Source: Ottelia alismoides (Eukaryota; Streptophyta; Magnoliopsida; Alismatales; Hydrocharitaceae). From it: a stretch of 64,000 bases of DNA. Below, one piece after another: positions 46,985-58,177 of the stretch. The notes below the pieces were generated by a model that was not told the DNA's origin, ran no database searches, and saw only the letters and a list, made by a program, of their open reading frames with translations. The stretch lies in NCBI GenBank assembly GCA_037367405.1, contig JAZKJV010003373.1, positions 186,001 to 250,000 on the forward strand. Direction: 5' to 3'. Position numbers and translations under genes: made by a program. Position 1 is the first letter of the stretch. Each line of letters opens with the position of its first letter.

Positions 46985-48145
46985 AGCGTTAAGCGCATTA
47001 CGGAAGCGTGAAGATCGCATCATATGCGATCGGGAATGACTAGGGGCACTAGTTGATCAAGACAGTGGAATATAAAAAATTTTAAAGCGATGAAATCACA
47101 TGATCTGAGAACACTTCTCGGATCGTTTCATCTAAACCACAAACGGGTAATAGGGTTACCTCTTGAAGCGTGGTTGCGATCGAGTCTCTAAAGAAAGAGA
47201 CCTCCTGTCTCAAGTCCGACCCAATAGAGGAGAAACTTGCGAGCGTGTTGATGATACGCGTGCTCATTGCAATCCATGTTGATGATCCAAGCAGCGAATC
47301 TATTGATCTCGTTTCACGAGATATATCGTCTTCTTCATGACCGAAACACACTGACAGAGACGGAGATCCACGAGTAGTCGAAGCGGCAACACGACGATGT
47401 AGCGGTGACGGCGACGACTCTCTCTAGGGCACCAAGGTGGACAGCTGCAATGAGAGAGAGAGAGAGAGAACATATGTGTAGATAGTGTGAGAGAGAGAGA
47501 GGGAATTGTGTCTCATGTTGTATATAATAAATGGTTAGGCTATTCTTCTATTTATAATATTTTGAATGTCCAAGGATCACAATCCGTGTGCTTATAAATT
47601 CAGTGGCTGAGATTGATTTGTGCTTTCAATCAATGATCATGATCTTGTTGTGTTTTAATTTGCAACAACAATTTTTTGGCTTTTAATTAAATTAAATATA
47701 TTTAAATCAATCAATGTATTTCAACTTAAATCACACAACCAAGAATGGAATTAATTGGAGTCACATTCCATATATGGGGTGGACGACTACCAAGTTGAGA
47801 GAGCTCAACTTGGTCGTCCACCCATGTATGGCAAGAAGGCTTCATCATTCCATTTTTGTTGAGATATTATTCTTCAAAAACAATTTGACATATGCAATAA
47901 CTTTTGTTGCAAATTATTCACCAAAATAATTCCAAATTGTTTTGTGAAAATTTTCAATCATATCATTGAAATAATGTGAATCTTATTCACACCTCCAAAA
48001 TAAAATGTATTTTCTATTACCATAAATTGTCCAACATGAATCCAATTCGCATTGACTATTAATTTACAAATATAAAATAAATTTATAACGACTCTTATTA
48101 AGTACCTAATTGTATAGTATGTTGTTGTAAGATTTTTTATATCTG
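46985..48145 (-). repeat. Family F retroelement-like repeat, copy 1 (inverted relative to copy 2)
   Basis: On the minus strand it follows the same order as 60285-61720: ATTTTATTTTGG-GTGTGAAT (48000), a GAGAGA/TCTCTC tract (47450-47500), GTGGATCTCCGTCTC (47360), ATGAAGAAGACGATAT (47330), CGGACTTGAGACAGGAGGTC (47200), then AAATTTTTTATATTCCACTGTC (47060). Non-coding, perhaps an LTR or leader of an unidentified element. Small ORFs here are not recognised. Confidence 0.6.
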
Positions 48146-48149
48146 AAAT

Positions 48150-48480
48150 TAATGGTGAATGCAATATCCATTGCGATATTATGAGTGACGATCCATATGT
48201 CGATGCTTATCCGTTGCTGTTATTTAAAACTTTAACTAATCTTCCTAAGTTTTTAGTTGAAAATTAAGTGAGTATTAGTTAACATTTTGAAAAATAGCAA
48301 CATTAAAGTGTTCTATATATTGTCTCGAATGATCTAGAATGACCATTACATCGTCGTTAATTTTAAGTACAAAATTTATTTTCCATCAAATAATATCCTC
48401 ATTATATATTTATCAACAGGCAATAAAGTGATGGATATAAAAAAACATTATTATAGACCCATTCCATTAGAGTGGTCAAT
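48150..48480. repeat. Decayed copy of the miniature CACTA family (copy 3)
   Basis: GCTTATCCGTTGCTGTTATTTA, ACTAATCTTCCTAAGTTTTTAGTT, TTTTGAAAAATAGCAAC and CTCATTATATATTTATCAACAGG appear in the same order as in 12061-12512 and 31010-31452. Both ends are eroded, so no target duplication is visible. Confidence 0.6.
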
Positions 48481-49190
48481 GCATATTTAATGGTTTGGTG
48501 TTCATTTTTTTGACCTTTTTCCTTTAAAAGGAGAGATCTTATCTCAAAAAGCGAGTGTAAAATGGGTTTTTCTTCTTCTATGTATCTTCCTCATTTTCCA
48601 ACTTAAAGTTCCATACTTTTGACCGACCTTCATTGCGTCGTGTCCCACTTGGATTAGCAGTCCAAGATTTGTCTATCAGTCGGGAGTATTAGAATTTCTA
48701 GAGAACTTGTCGAGAAGAACCGATTAACATCTGTTGAAATTTTCAGCAACAATGTGAAAAATTCGTCATCGTAGTTTTCACATTGACTAATAATCTAAAA
48801 AAATATAGATTATAGTTTAGTTTTATTTCTAGTATTTTATTTATTTTTTTTATATAAATTTTATCGAAAAAAAATAAAAAATACAAAACATTGAAAATTA
48901 TGTATTTTATTCGTATAAGAGACCTTTCAAAAATATTTTAAAATTATACATTATTTCATTGATTTTACATTCTTCATGAAAGATTGATTTTACATTCTTC
49001 ATGAAAGATGTGGATGTCATCGATATAAAGCCTTTTCTTGTTCACCATTTTCCGTTTTGCATCCATTTTTTCTACCTATTTCTTGACTTTTCTTCATTTT
49101 ACGAGTTAGTCAACGGTCAAAGATAACAGTTGTTCCCATTGGTCCACCTCAGCAAGCAGCACTAGTGCTCTCTCTTCTACAGGGACGGAT
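48481..49190. other. AT-rich DNA, possibly U3 of a decayed LTR, no gene seen
   Basis: It contains AGTCAACGGTCAAAGATAAC followed by CATTGGTCCACCTCAGC (49110-49150), like the TGGTCCAC/GGTCAAC segment of the LTR superfamily. A 28 bp tandem duplication (GATTTTACATTCTTCATGAA twice, 48959-49010) is the only other feature. Confidence 0.4.
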
Positions 49191-49586
49191 CCTCTGTTGT
49201 AGGGAGTTTTGCAGTAGAGGTGTTGTAATCATATTTAGGTTATTTTTATGATTTCGATTTCAAAATCTAACCTTATAGATTGTATCTTAGTTTACTTCTT
49301 TACCTATTCTCCAAATTTCGTCCAAATCCGAACTTATTTGTTATTTTATCTTAATGGTCAAACATTTGATCATAATCTAAGCAACTTAAATTCGATTTAA
49401 AAAAAAATCTGAATGTTTGATCATTAAGATAAAATATCAAATAAGTTCGGATTTGGACGAAATTTGGAGGATATGTAGATAATTAAACTAAAATACAATC
49501 TATAAGGTTAGATTTGAAATCGAAATCATAAAAATAGCCTAAATAGGGTTACAACACCTCTGCTGCAAAACTCCCTACAGCAGAGG
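49191..49586. mobile_element. Foldback MITE, almost a perfect palindrome (396 bp)
   Basis: CCTCTGTTGTAGGGAGTTTTG at the left pairs with CAAAACTCCCTACAGCAGAGG at the right. Pairing continues inward through TAACCTTATAGATTGTAT, CCAAATTTCGTCCAAATCCG and TTATCTTAATG-TCAAACATT to a small loop near 49390. The dinucleotide AT flanks both ends. Non-coding. Confidence 0.85.
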
Positions 49587-50095
49587 ATTTGTTTCCCTCT
49601 TCTACTCTCCTCCATTCAAGAGCAGCCTGCCATTGAACCCAGGTCGGCCCTTCCTTCTTCTCAGCCATTACGACCAAACCCAACTTCCCACCTTGGATAC
49701 CCTCTCAAGATCCGCTACTCTTCGCCATTACGACTCCCAACCGTCTGCATGTAACTCCCGATGCCCGGCAACCTTGTCCAACCCTAGCCATCCATCGCAA
49801 CCGTTACCACCACCTCTGACCCACCTGTAAATCCTAACCCATGTGCAACTTCCTTCATCGGCCATTCCTTGTGAGTTTAGAAGGCTGTGACAGCTTTTGG
49901 AGATCGCTCTTGAAGACGACGGCGACCCTTCTCTAACGAGGTGAGATCCAAGGAGTTTATCTTCTCTTTGTTGCAGCTAACACTTCAGGAGAACTGCTGA
50001 GCCTCAGAGATGTGCCGTTGAAGCTCTTCAAGGCGAGAACGGGACAAGGTCTTCGACCTCCACCCACCCCTTCCGGCGACTCAACCCAACACATC

Positions 50096-50261
50096 TGTTG
50101 AGATAATTCCTATACTTAGAATATTCAATTTTTAATTTTGCTTTATCTTTTGTAATCATCTATTTATCCTTTCCTCTTTTTGTACTTTATCCAATGGGTT
50201 TTTCTCATATATAAGAGAACCCTTGGATCCTTTTTATTTATCTGAGTTTATCCCTTTTACA
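50096..50261 (+). repeat. Copia 5' LTR
   Basis: Starts TGTTGAGATAATTCC and ends CCTTTTACA. It contains CTCATATATAAGAG, a good TATA box, about 45 bases before its end. Confidence 0.96.
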
Positions 50262-50273
50262 TGGTATCAGAGC
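50261..50273 (+). other. Copia primer-binding site
   Basis: TGGTATCAGAGC directly follows the LTR. It is complementary to the 3' end of initiator methionine tRNA, the standard primer of plant copia elements. Confidence 0.93.
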
Positions 50274-51055
50274 CACGTTAACACCCTTTTCCTTTCGTAA
50301 TAGCCACCTGCCCCGCGCGTTACATCGCACGACTCCTCGGCCCTCCCTCGCCCCGCGCGTGGCCACCGGGCCCTCGTGCGAGGTGCTCGCGATTGCACCT
50401 CCGCCTCTGCGCCTCCGCCGTCAGCGCCTCCGCCTCTGCGCGTCACGCGCCCCCTGTGCACCTTGCGCACCTCGTGTGCCTAAGCCCTCCCGTGTGTCTT
50501 TGCGCACCCTGTGCGCCTAAGCCCTCGCGCACCCTGTGCGTCTGAGCGCCTCTGTGCGCCTCGCAGAGAGGCCCGTGCTCCTCGCAGAATGCGTGCGCCT
50601 CTGTACGCGACTCCATCATCTCTGAGCGCGCGAGGCATCGCCCTCCTGTGCGACTAGCGCCTAGCGCATCCTAGCGCTTCTGTTCGTCCAGCGGTTGGAG
50701 GATCCAGACGTCAAAGAAGCGTGCCCTACAGCATCCAGGCCCTTATGTGCTGAGCCGTCCAGTACTTCTCACCCTTCTACACCCAGCAATCAGACTCTCG
50801 TTTTCCGTTCCATCAACGGATAGGTATGTAATTTGATTATACAAGAAGCACGATTTTTAGTCAAGCAACAAGTATTAGCAAGGATGATGGTATGAATATA
50901 CACGAACAATCGATCCTTCTTATGATTATATAGACTCGCGTATATCGGTCTACCCCCAGTTAAAGTCTGTTATTTGGCTATTTTACCGTCATGTCTGACA
51001 CCAAGGGTGGCATTTTCTCATCCGGAGTCTTTAAGGCCCGGCTCCCATCGTTAAG
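50274..51055 (+). other. Copia leader with GCGC-rich short repeats
   Basis: 50300-50650 is very GC-rich, with loose repeats of GCGCCTCTGCGCCTCCGCC and CCCTGTGCGCCTAAGCCCT type. An ATG at 50991 opens a gag-like start (SDTKGG) in another frame from the main ORF, which suggests the true gag start lies there and a further frameshift separates it from 51056. Confidence 0.6.
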
Positions 51056-52663
51056 ATGGAGGGGACCAATTATGAGCTATGGTCCATGCAGTTTCTCTCC
51101 CTCATGCAGTGCAACAATAAGGAGCACATCTTAACAGACCCAGAGCCAACAGATAAGAGTGGGGCAAATTCTTCCTGGAAGCAAGATGATGCGTACGCGC
51201 GAGTATGGCTTTGTGGGACACTTACTACAGAAATAGCAAATGATATTCTAAATCAGCCCACTGCCAAGGCAATATGGGATACTTTGTCATCCACTTATGC
51301 ACAAGCAAAGAATGAGGCCAAGATCCTTCAACTACAGTTTGATATCTACAACTCCAAGCAGAATGGTCGCCCTCTGCATGTATACTATTCCTCGTTGCGT
51401 GGCATGTTTGAAAAACTTCATAGCTACATGCCTATTACGGCGTCTGTTGAACAACAGAAGACATATAGGAACTCCACGATGGTTGGAGTTTTCATGGCTG
51501 GACTTGATGCAGAATATGAGGCTGCACGTACCCATCTTCTTACCGGAGCAACCATTCCTCCTATAGAGGAGGCCTATAGTCGTCTCAGCCGACTCAACAT
51601 CTCTTCGACAACTACGTCTTCGCATTCATCCGCGATGGCTACTTCTCGTGGTCGAGGAAGGGTGATCCAGTCCAGAGGACGCACACCTCGAAGAAGAGGC
51701 GGTGGACGCCAACGTGGTCCCTGCACCTATTGCCGCAAGCCTGGACATACAGAGGATATATGCTATCAGAAGCATGGATATCCTATTTCTGGTCGAGCAG
51801 CAGAGCAGATTACGTCCTCAGAGACGTCATCACCGCAGGCCGATCCTCGACTGGATGATATCGTCTCTCGTATTCGAGAGATCATAACTCCTAGTGCTGA
51901 CACCACCACAGATACCGCTGCAGTATCCAGAACCTCTTCAAGCTCCTCAAGTATCACATATGCTTTTACTGGTAGTACAAATGCAGACATAACAGAATGG
52001 ATTATGGACTCTGGTGCTTCTCACCACTTGTGTGGAGACAAAACACAGCTGAAGTCCTACAGGGCTATACCACCTGGCAGATGGGTCGTTATTGCTAATG
52101 ACGACCACTTACCTGTTACAGGACAGGGGGAGGTGCAGTTGACACCTTCAATGCGCCTGAAGAATGTTTTATATGCTCCTGCTTTTCAGATGAATTTACT
52201 TTCTATTAGTCAGATCACTAAGGATCTGCATTGTCGTGCCATCTTTGACCCTTCATCTCTTGTGTTTCAGGACATACTCACGGACAGGGTGATTGGATGT
52301 GGCCGTGAGCAGCGAGGACTCTACAGACTGGTCCAACCCACTCATGCTAGTGTTTCCATTATACCTACAGGACCTGTCTCTCCTTATCTATGGCACCTGA
52401 GGTTTGGACATCTTCCTCTGCAAAAGCTATGCCATGTTCTCCCTCATATTTCTACACGATCCTCGTTTCAGTGTGAGGCATGCCAACTTGGGAAGCATCA
52501 CCGTTCCCCTTTTCCATCATGTCAGAGTCGGAGCAGTTCTCAGTTATTTAAGCTCCTTCATTTAGACATTTGGGGTCCTAGTCGTGTTCCTGATCTCCAA
52601 GGACACCGCTTTTATCTCGTAGTTATAGACGATTTTCTAGACTTTCCTGGGTTTTCTTATTAA
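51056..52663 (+). pseudogene. gag-pol: Copia gag, protease and N-terminal integrase
   Basis: Open frame of 535 codons. The first 190 residues are the copia gag (LWSMQF, AKAIWDTLSSTYA, YYSSLRGMFEKL). A CCHC zinc knuckle follows (Cys223, Cys226, His231, Cys236). The aspartic protease has its active triad in WIMDSGAS (Asp318). The integrase zinc-binding module has His447, His452, Cys473 and Cys476, and the first catalytic Asp is Asp504 in LDIWGP. The frame is lost just after VVIDDF: the stop at 52661-52663 is reached after a one-base deletion near 52630-52637. The start at 51056 is the first in-frame ATG, but comparison with copia gag suggests an earlier start at 50991 in another frame. Confidence 0.92.
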
Positions 52664-53523
52664 AAAATAAATCTGAGGCTGGATCTGTTATCAGGCATTT
52701 TATTAATGAAATAAAGAATAATTTTTCTGCCAAAGTCAAGTTTCTTCGTACTGATAATGCCTTGGAATTTTGCACCTTACATCTTTCTGAGTTCCTTAGA
52801 TCCCATGGCATTGTTCACCAGACATCATGTGTCTACACTTCCCAGCAAAACGGTGTTGCCGAGCGCAAACATCGTCACCTACTTGATGTAACCAGAACAT
52901 TGTTAATACAGAGCCGTGCTCCTCATGCTTACTGGGGTGATGTTGTCCTTACCGCTTGTTATTTGGTTAACCGAATGCCCTCATCCGTGTTAGGAGAAAA
53001 GATTCCTTACTCGATTGCGTTTCCCGAGAAGGATCTTTTCTCTCTTACACCTCGTGTGTTTGGGTCTGTTGCCTTTGTTCATGATGTCTCTCCAAGACGT
53101 GACAAGCTCTCTCCTAGAGCTATCAAGTGTGTGTTTGTCGGTTACTCTCGTACCCAAAAGGGGTATCGCTGCTTTGATCCACTAAGCCAGAAATATTTTG
53201 TTAGTGTTGACGTTACTTTCTTTGAGTCAGTCATGTATTTTTCTCCTACAGGTGACAGACTTATTCCATCTGACTCCGATAATGAGGTATACATGCCACC
53301 ACCACCTTCAGTTAGTTCTTCATCTTCACCTACCCCTCACCCTCAACCACCTCCACCACCACCTCCACCATCTCCGCTAGTTCAGTTCTTGCCTCGTATT
53401 TTTCCTCTCAAATCTTGCTCTGTTCGTCTTGCTCACGAGCCTTGCCCATCATCCAGCACGCCTCAGGTATGTAATGAGCATATTGTTTCTACTGATGGCG
53501 CTTCTGATTTGACTGAACAATAG
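52640..53523 (+). pseudogene. gag-pol: Copia integrase, catalytic and C-terminal part
   Basis: Continues the integrase in the next frame after the frameshift near 52635. The second catalytic Asp is in FLRTDNALEF (about 52753) and the catalytic Glu is in QQNGVAERKHR. The core then runs on to the GYSRTQKGYRCFDP box that ends copia integrases. A proline-rich linker follows (53295-53390, PPPPPPPPSP). The frame closes with TAG at 53521-53523, a single-codon lesion, because the same frame stays open downstream to 53856. Confidence 0.9.
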
Positions 53524-54194
53524 GATTCTAGACATGAGGAGCATGTACCCTCTCAAGAGGGAGATATCCAGGACCATGATTTGGCAGATAATCTTGACAT
53601 ACCAATTGCTTTGCGAAAGCAAAAAAGGACATGTGCTACTTACCCTCTTGCAGCCCAGAGTTCTTTGGAAAGGTTGTCAGAAGGTTTCAGGAGATTTACG
53701 CTAGCACTATCAGCAGTGCAAATGCCACAGACATACCAGGAGGCTCTCAAAGATAGTCACTGGAGGATTGCCATGGAGGAGGACATGGTACGTGGAGTCT
53801 TGTTTCTGCTCCCGTTGACACGTCAGTTGTGGGATGCAAATGGGTATTCACTGTGAAACACCGCGCGGATGGCAGTGTGGATCACTATAAGGCGAGACTT
53901 GTGGCACGAGGGTTCACCCAGACATATGGGGTGGACTATCAGGATACTTTCTCCCCAGTTGCCAGACATTCTACTCTACGTATTCTCCTTGCTGTTGCCG
54001 TGACACGAGATTGGCCTCTTTATCAGCTCGATGTGAAGAATGCATTCCTCTATGGTGATCTACAGGAGGTCTATATGCACAGCCACCTGGGTTTGTTGCT
54101 GAGGGGGAGTGTCAGAAGGTTTGCAGGCTACACAAGGCCATCTATGGTCTCAAGCAGAGTCCAAGAGCATGGTTCCAGAAGCTCTCGGACCTGA
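53524..54194 (+). pseudogene. gag-pol: Copia reverse transcriptase, N-terminal part
   Basis: 53524-53856 continues the previous frame through the QTYQEALKDSHWRIAMEEDM box that opens the copia reverse transcriptase. Codons are missing and the frame changes near 53775-53795, and the palm/finger region (CKWVFTVKHRADGSVDHYKA, then GFTQTYGVDY and FSPVARHSTLR) continues in a third frame from about 53790 to 54194. After GDLQEVYM a one-base deletion near 54076-54082 shifts the frame again. The YVDD motif lies in the next segment. Confidence 0.9.
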
Positions 54195-55234
54195 TAGAGC
54201 AGCAAGGGTTTGTGAGATCAACTGCAGATCACTCTTTGTTCATACAGAAGACCCATAGAGGTATTATAGTCATTCTTATTTATGTTGATGACATTATTAT
54301 CACAGGGGATGACGAGGAGGGTATTCAGGATGCCAAGGACTTCCTAGGTCAGCAGTTTGTGACCAAGGACCTTGGACATTTACGTTACTTTCTTGGAATA
54401 GAGTTTTCCAGGAATCAACGGGGTCTTGTAATGACCCAGAGAAAATATGTTATAGATCTTCTCTCAGAGACAGGCATGGCAGATTGCAGACCTACCACTA
54501 CTCCGCTTGACCCAAGCATGAAGTTGTATGATGATGATACTGAGGAAGTCGATAAGAGAAGATACAGAGAGCTGGTTGGCAAGCTACTATATATAACTAT
54601 TACCAGGCCCGACATAGCATTCGCAGTAAGCAAAGTGAGTCAATTTATGGAGCATCCCAGACAAACACATATGGGTGCAGTCCATATGATTCTAAGATAC
54701 CTGAAGACTTCACCTGGTACTGGACTTCTTTTCAGCAGAGGCACATCTCTATCAGTGACAGCATGCGCAGATGCAGATTATGCTGGGTGTCCAAAAGATA
54801 GAAAGTCTACATCTGGATTTGATGTGTTCATAGGAAACTCTCTTGTTTCATGGAAAAGTAAGAAGCAGACGGTGGTTGCTAGATCAAGTGCTGAATCAGA
54901 ATACAGGGCCATGGCACAGGTTAGCACAGAAATGATGTGGGTCAGATCTGTTCTTACTGACCTAACTATAGAAGTACCTCTTCCCATGCATCTCCAATGT
55001 GATAATCAAGCTGCTCTTTTCATTGCAAATAACCCAGCCTTTCATGAAAGGACGAAGCACATAGAGGTGGATTGTCACTACACTCGTGACATGATACAAA
55101 AGGGTATTATCACTACTACACATGTCAGCTCTGGAGACCATACAACAGATATACTTACAAAGGCTCTAGCAAGGGGACCTTATCAGAAATGTTGTTCCAA
55201 GCTGAGTCTTATTGATATCTACGCTCCATCTTGA
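54080..55234 (+). pseudogene. gag-pol: Copia reverse transcriptase C-terminal part and RNase H
   Basis: A fourth frame segment (no stop from about 54080 to TGA at 55232-55234). It starts with AIYGLKQSPRAWFQKL and carries the catalytic YVDD at 54281-54292, LRYFLGIEF, and the copia RNase H signatures (ADADYAGCPKDRKSTSG, then ARSSAESEYRAMA, then CDNQAALFIANNPAFHERTKH and DILTKAL). The segment is complete to the normal C-terminus, seven bases before the 3' LTR. Confidence 0.93.
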
Positions 55235-55241
55235 TGGGGAG
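55231..55241 (+). other. Copia polypurine tract
   Basis: TTGATGGGGAG lies directly before the TG of the 3' LTR. Confidence 0.85.
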
Positions 55242-55407
55242 TGTTGAGATAATTCCTATATTTAGAATATTCAATTTTTAATTTTGCTTTATCTTTTGTA
55301 ATCATCTATTTATCCTTTCCTCTTTTTGTACTTTATCCAATGGGTTTTTCTCATATATAAGAGAACCCTTGGATCCTTTTTATTTATCTGAGTTTATCCC
55401 TTTCACA
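55242..55407 (+). repeat. Copia 3' LTR
   Basis: Identical to the 5' LTR except T for C in CCTATATTTAG and C for T in CCCTTTCACA. Confidence 0.96.
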
Positions 55408-56650
55408 ACATCGGGTAACATTCGCATACCTTTCCACTTTCCCGATTCTCTTCCCCCTCTTTCTTCTTACGTTTCCATGTTTCCATCTCCTATCACTGAT
55501 CTCTATCCACCTCCTTTCTCGGATCGTAATCCCCAAATCAAACCCACGATTAGACCATCTCCATCAATCCCCACCTCCATTTCACGTATTCCTCTCAGAA
55601 CCTACCATCTCAGACCAAGTCATGGTCATAGCGAAAGCTCCAACTCCTCCACCAACAGGAACAGTTTCGCCCCATCTTCATGTGTGCATTAACGATAGGA
55701 CCGAGTTGCAAGCCTCGAATCCTTCTTCCACTTACAGGTTATAATAAGAGCGAGATCGAACTTGGGTTCCTCTCGTCATTCTTTGAACCTCTTCGACAAA
55801 GACTCCTCGGATCCATCGTGTCCAGCTGCAGGAGTTTGGCTGAGCTTCATCGAATCAAAGCTCGGTCCGTTGCCACATGCAGGATCTCTTCAAGCTTCAA
55901 CAAGCGAACATCATCGTATCTCCACTGCCTCTCGACGGTCCCAGGAGCACCAGGGCTACTGCAAAACCTTATCTGAGTTCATTTCTTTCCTGGTGCTCCA
56001 TCGTTTGCCATCACACAGAAGGGATCAAAGAGGACGAGTGGGGTTCGTGCATGAGCCGTTCAATAGGCCCCTTCTCTCTCCCATCCAATGGCTAAGAGGG
56101 CCCATCATTGCCTACGTTAGGACTCTCACTAGTATACATGCCAAGGACAACCACATGACAAAAGTTGGTCCGCTACGATTGGAGCCGATCAACCAGATCT
56201 TAGTCGCAAGATCCAGAGCTCGAGTCACGTGAGACACCTCACATGACCTGGGCTAATTTCAGCCGCACCTCCAGAGTTCAAGGAATAACAAAGGAGCCCC
56301 TGCTTGGGGGCAAATTTCAGAAGACCTCTGACAGATTTAATTACTTGCAGAAGAACCCTTCCTGGACCATTTTGAGAGAACACCGTTTTATTTTTACTAC
56401 AATCAAGTCCCTACCTTTAACATTTTGGGTTTCTATCGGTTGTGCCCCTTCGAGATATTGCAATATCCGTTATGCCCCTCTCTTTTCCTGAATATCAGTT
56501 GTACACCCGACTTCTTGCCATTCTATCACATGTGCCCTTCCGTTAGTCTAACCGTCAATGAGTTGAACTTAACCATGGTTTTTTCAAACCATGGTGCAGT
56601 TAAGAGGGGCATAATTGTCCAGACTTCATCTTCATCATCTTCTTCCTACA

Positions 56651-57290
56651 TTTGTTCTTCATTTCTCTTCATAATTTTTTTTTTTAATTACACCTTCATG
56701 CATCCATTAAATCGCTAATTTTTTTACATTTTCACGATATATTACTCATTGCGGATCAAATGGTGACTTCTATTGAATTCTGTGAGTTTTTATGAATCAA
56801 CTAATCAAAAATTTATCCGAACTAAACAATACTGAAAGTGTCTGTTTCAACCTGCATCCTCCTCCTCCCCTCCCCTTCCTCCTTCGCCCCCTCCTGCTCC
56901 GCCACCAGCGTTCTTCATCCTCCTCCGCTCCCGCTTCATCGAGAAACCTTGTGACTCCTCCAGCAATCCGTCCCTTGCAATCATCCAAATCAATGACCTC
57001 CTCCCTGCGGTTGCGAGACAAGATGCCCTTTGGTAGAAGAGGATGAGGCAGCGAGGCATGACATAGTGTGGGGAAGAGATAGGGGCAGAGAGGGAGGTGT
57101 GGGGTGGAGGAGCTCGGGGAAGAGGGAGAGGTGAAGAGACGACATAAGGAGCTGGGTGCGAAGGAGAGGTACGAGGCGGAGGGGATGTGTAGGGGGAGGA
57201 TCTCGCAGCGAAGGGGAGGTGTGGGAGCAACGGGAGGAGACGAGTGTTGGAGATGCGAGCCCATGACGAGCCATTATACAATAAATGTTA
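56651..57290. other. C/T-rich then G/A-rich tracts, no gene identified
   Basis: 56855-57000 is pyrimidine-rich and 57040-57260 purine-rich (GGGGAAGAGGGAGAGG-type). Long open frames on both strands come from this skewed composition and match no protein. Confidence 0.45.
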
Positions 57291-58165
57291 TTGCGTGATC
57301 TGGAATGAAGAATGAATTAATTTTCATAATAAGCCCTTTAATACAATTAGGTCTATGTACCATAGCCATCTTAATGATCATACAACGGTTGATTCAATTG
57401 TTGAATCATAGAGGATGGTACTTGGGTGAATATCTAAAGAGTTAGATTGAGGACTTATCAAGCACTGTCAAATGATTATTAAGAGATGATCTTCATATCG
57501 AGAAGGAGATGGCAATCCTTTCTCTAAAGATTGTTATATGACCGACCTCTTGACGCATGTCCTCTACATAGGAGTAGAGATTCGGAGGTGTCAGATTAGT
57601 TAGGTGAAAGAGTTGACCTAACGGGATCGAGATAACCAAAAACCTATGTCGTATGCTATCACGATATAGGCACGCATCCTCTGATCGGAGACAGATGTGT
57701 TACTATATGTATGAGTATGTACAATTGGCAGACCAATAGATTGATGACCTAACGAAGGTCTATATACCGGCACGCTGGTATGCATGCAAGGGCATTTGAG
57801 TAATACAGTCTCTCAAAGGGGTCATACAGGTTCATTGCTGAATCGGAAGACATGAGCTCACTCATGAGATATTGGGAAGAATCAAATTATGTGCACGATC
57901 ATCTCGCTTTAGAAGCTTGATTGAATTTGTAGGTTTAATATATGCTTTTGGAAAGTATATGATCAACACCTGGTATGATATATACTTTTGAAAAGTATAT
58001 GATCGATACCAACTCCCAATAGTCAAATGAGAAACTTAATGATAAAACCCAGAAGGAGACAGTTTAAATAGATCTAAAACTTTAGGTTTGTTCTCGGTCT
58101 TCTAGTATGCAGGATGTACATGTATTAGGAATACCTGAGGATGATGTGATCATAAACGATTGTAT
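57291..58165 (+). other. Non-coding DNA, retroelement-like, left side of the hAT insertion
   Basis: No ORF. A short internal duplication (GCTTTTGGAAAGTATATGATC and ACTTTTGAAAAGTATATGATC, 57942-58000). Its sequence style continues at 59627, on the other side of the hAT-like element, and may be one unit with family F copy 2. Confidence 0.4.
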
Positions 58166-58177
58166 AACCATGAGTCC

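Larger units (their letters stand above)
50096..55407 (+). mobile_element. Ty1/copia retrotransposon, full length, recently inserted, coding region broken
   Basis: A 5312 bp element with 166 bp LTRs that differ at two positions (both C/T). It has a 5 bp target duplication ACATC (50091-50095 and 55408-55412), a Met-tRNA-type primer-binding site and a purine tract. Domain order gag, protease, integrase, reverse transcriptase, RNase H is that of Ty1/copia. The coding region has two single-base frameshifts, an in-frame stop and one frame change with apparent sequence loss, so it cannot encode its own polyprotein. High LTR identity shows it moved recently, probably with proteins supplied in trans, unless the lesions are later. 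Confidence 0.97.
49590..56650 (+). repeat. Decayed LTR of the gypsy superfamily, host of the copia insertion
   Basis: Outside the copia element (50096-55407) it follows the middle-to-U5 plan of the LTRs: C-rich sequence, a candidate donor ACGAG/GTGAGATCC (49940), a candidate acceptor CTTCCACTTACAG/GTTA (about 55735), then repeated ATTTCAG/TTGCAG-n-GGNCCC phrases (56230-56560). No terminal TG/CA could be fixed. Local ORFs (for example 55369-56232) resemble no protein. Confidence 0.4.

Noticed and set aside
56797..57298. A protein gene in the pyrimidine/purine-skewed stretch
   Set aside because: Frames on both strands are open because of the skew; the peptides are low-complexity Ser/Pro or Arg/Gly and unrecognised.
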